NCBI GenBank assembly: GCA_019925105.1
Contig: JAHGAU010000043.1
Location: 1-64,000, forward strand
Origin: Niebla homalea
Lineage: Eukaryota > Ascomycota > Lecanoromycetes > Lecanorales > Ramalinaceae
Direction of reading: 5' to 3'
Length of the DNA: 64,000 bases
The notes beneath the pieces were generated by a model, which had not been told where the DNA came from, searched no databases, and saw nothing but the letters and a program-made list of their open reading frames with translations. The translations under genes and the position numbers were made by a program. This document shows, piece after piece, positions 63,425 to 64,000 of this stretch (position 1 is its first letter; each line of letters starts with the position of its first letter).

Positions 63425-64000
63425 AAACTATTTAATATAGGTACTTAAATACTTAAAGAATATATTAAATTTAAGCTTAGATTTTTAACGTAATAATGGA
63501 TTATTTAAATATTTTATAAATACCTCGTTTATTAACGATAAAAATAATAAAAGGTTATTATATAACTTTATAATATTAAATACAGGTATAATATACGTAT
63601 AATATACTCGGAAATAGCGTATTATTATTATTTTTACCGTAAAAATTAAATATATAGCTTTTTCCGAAAGGTATAAAATAAGTATTTAATTTATAAAGTA
63701 AATTACTAAGATTAAATTCTTTAAAGGCTATAAGTTTATCGTTTTATTTAATAATAATAACGGTAATATTTCTTTTATTAAGAACCCGGAAAATTATTTA
63801 CGGATTAAATATATGAACGTTTAATACTACTTTATTCGGGAAAAAGTATAAGAAAGCCTTATCCTAGTAAAATATATTAATATTAAAAATTAACTTATAA
63901 ATATTATAACGAAGCCTTTATTAAAATAACCCTTTAAAATAAATTAATTAAAGCTTAAATTATATTTAATAAATTAATAACGGTATTACCGTTATAAATT

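Larger units (their letters stand above)
37624..64000 (+). mobile_element. Copia LTR retrotransposon C, plus strand, with nested insertions, 3' end outside window
   Basis: The mirror image of Copia B. The truncated 5' LTR (37624-37755) is followed by the internal region in three main pieces (37756-39080, 40141-42701 and 61888-62694), then 63425-64000. The RT box reads Y-V-N-D-I-I-I at about 62281-62301. By comparison with element A, the window ends about 21 bp before the 3' LTR. Removing the insertions (LINE fragment, full LINE plus Gypsy, SINE-like copy 2) leaves a nearly full-length internal region. RIP has removed every long frame; the 109-codon minus-strand frame at 38546-38875 is a chance opening. 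Confidence 0.88.

Overview
The window looks like part of a filamentous ascomycete genome (Pezizomycotina, probably Dothideomycetes; the class is inferred). It has a two-compartment layout. Blocks with GC-balanced, intron-containing genes (about 6480-20540 and 26339-31209) alternate with extremely AT-rich blocks (1-5160, 5460-6480, 20640-26190, 31330-64000). In the AT-rich blocks CpA/TpG is almost absent and TpA is everywhere, the signature of repeat-induced point mutation (RIP). Introns in the islands are short (about 43-81 nt), with GT..AG ends and CTAAC/CTGAT-like branch points.

Gene island 1 carries, left to right: an unrecognised fungal protein with a possible PD-(D/E)XK-like core (+); a multiply broken unknown gene (-); an intact 2-oxoglutarate/Fe(II) oxygenase of the isopenicillin-N-synthase type (-); a monocarboxylate-transporter-like MFS permease (-); a mitochondrial carrier resembling the carnitine/acylcarnitine carrier (-); a small SET-domain gene with a frameshift (+); and a trimethyllysine dioxygenase, the first enzyme of carnitine synthesis, with a mitochondrial presequence (+). 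The carrier and the dioxygenase suggest a carnitine theme, but the broken neighbours show a decaying island. Gene island 2 carries one long NLR/STAND-like gene on the minus strand (NACHT, then TPR-like helices, then a C-terminal ZZ zinc finger). It has an in-frame TGA, an in-frame TAG and a 1-nt frameshift, so it looks like a relic, and a retrotransposon lies directly against its 5' end.

The AT-rich part can be read as a nested stack of transposons. Copia element A (20541-26338) has two 276-bp LTRs and a perfect 5-bp target duplication. Copia B (31210-37623, minus) and Copia C (37624 to beyond the window, plus) of the same family are fused head-to-head through truncated 5' LTRs, forming a giant palindrome centred at 37623/37624. 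Copia B is interrupted by a SINE-like element (about 35771-36506). Copia C is interrupted by a 5'-truncated LINE (39081-40140), by a full-length LINE (about 42702-61887) that itself carries a 13.4-kb Gypsy element (about 48185-61587), and by a second SINE-like copy (62695-63424). The SINE-like family has tRNA-like A and B boxes and shares its 3' end and AATC tail with the LINE. In nearly every element the outermost 50-150 bp have largely escaped RIP.

The block 1-5160 is RIP-degraded repeat that I could not classify. I saw no tRNA, rRNA, CRISPR array or telomere repeat. No search or alignment program was used; boundaries come from reading the sequence.
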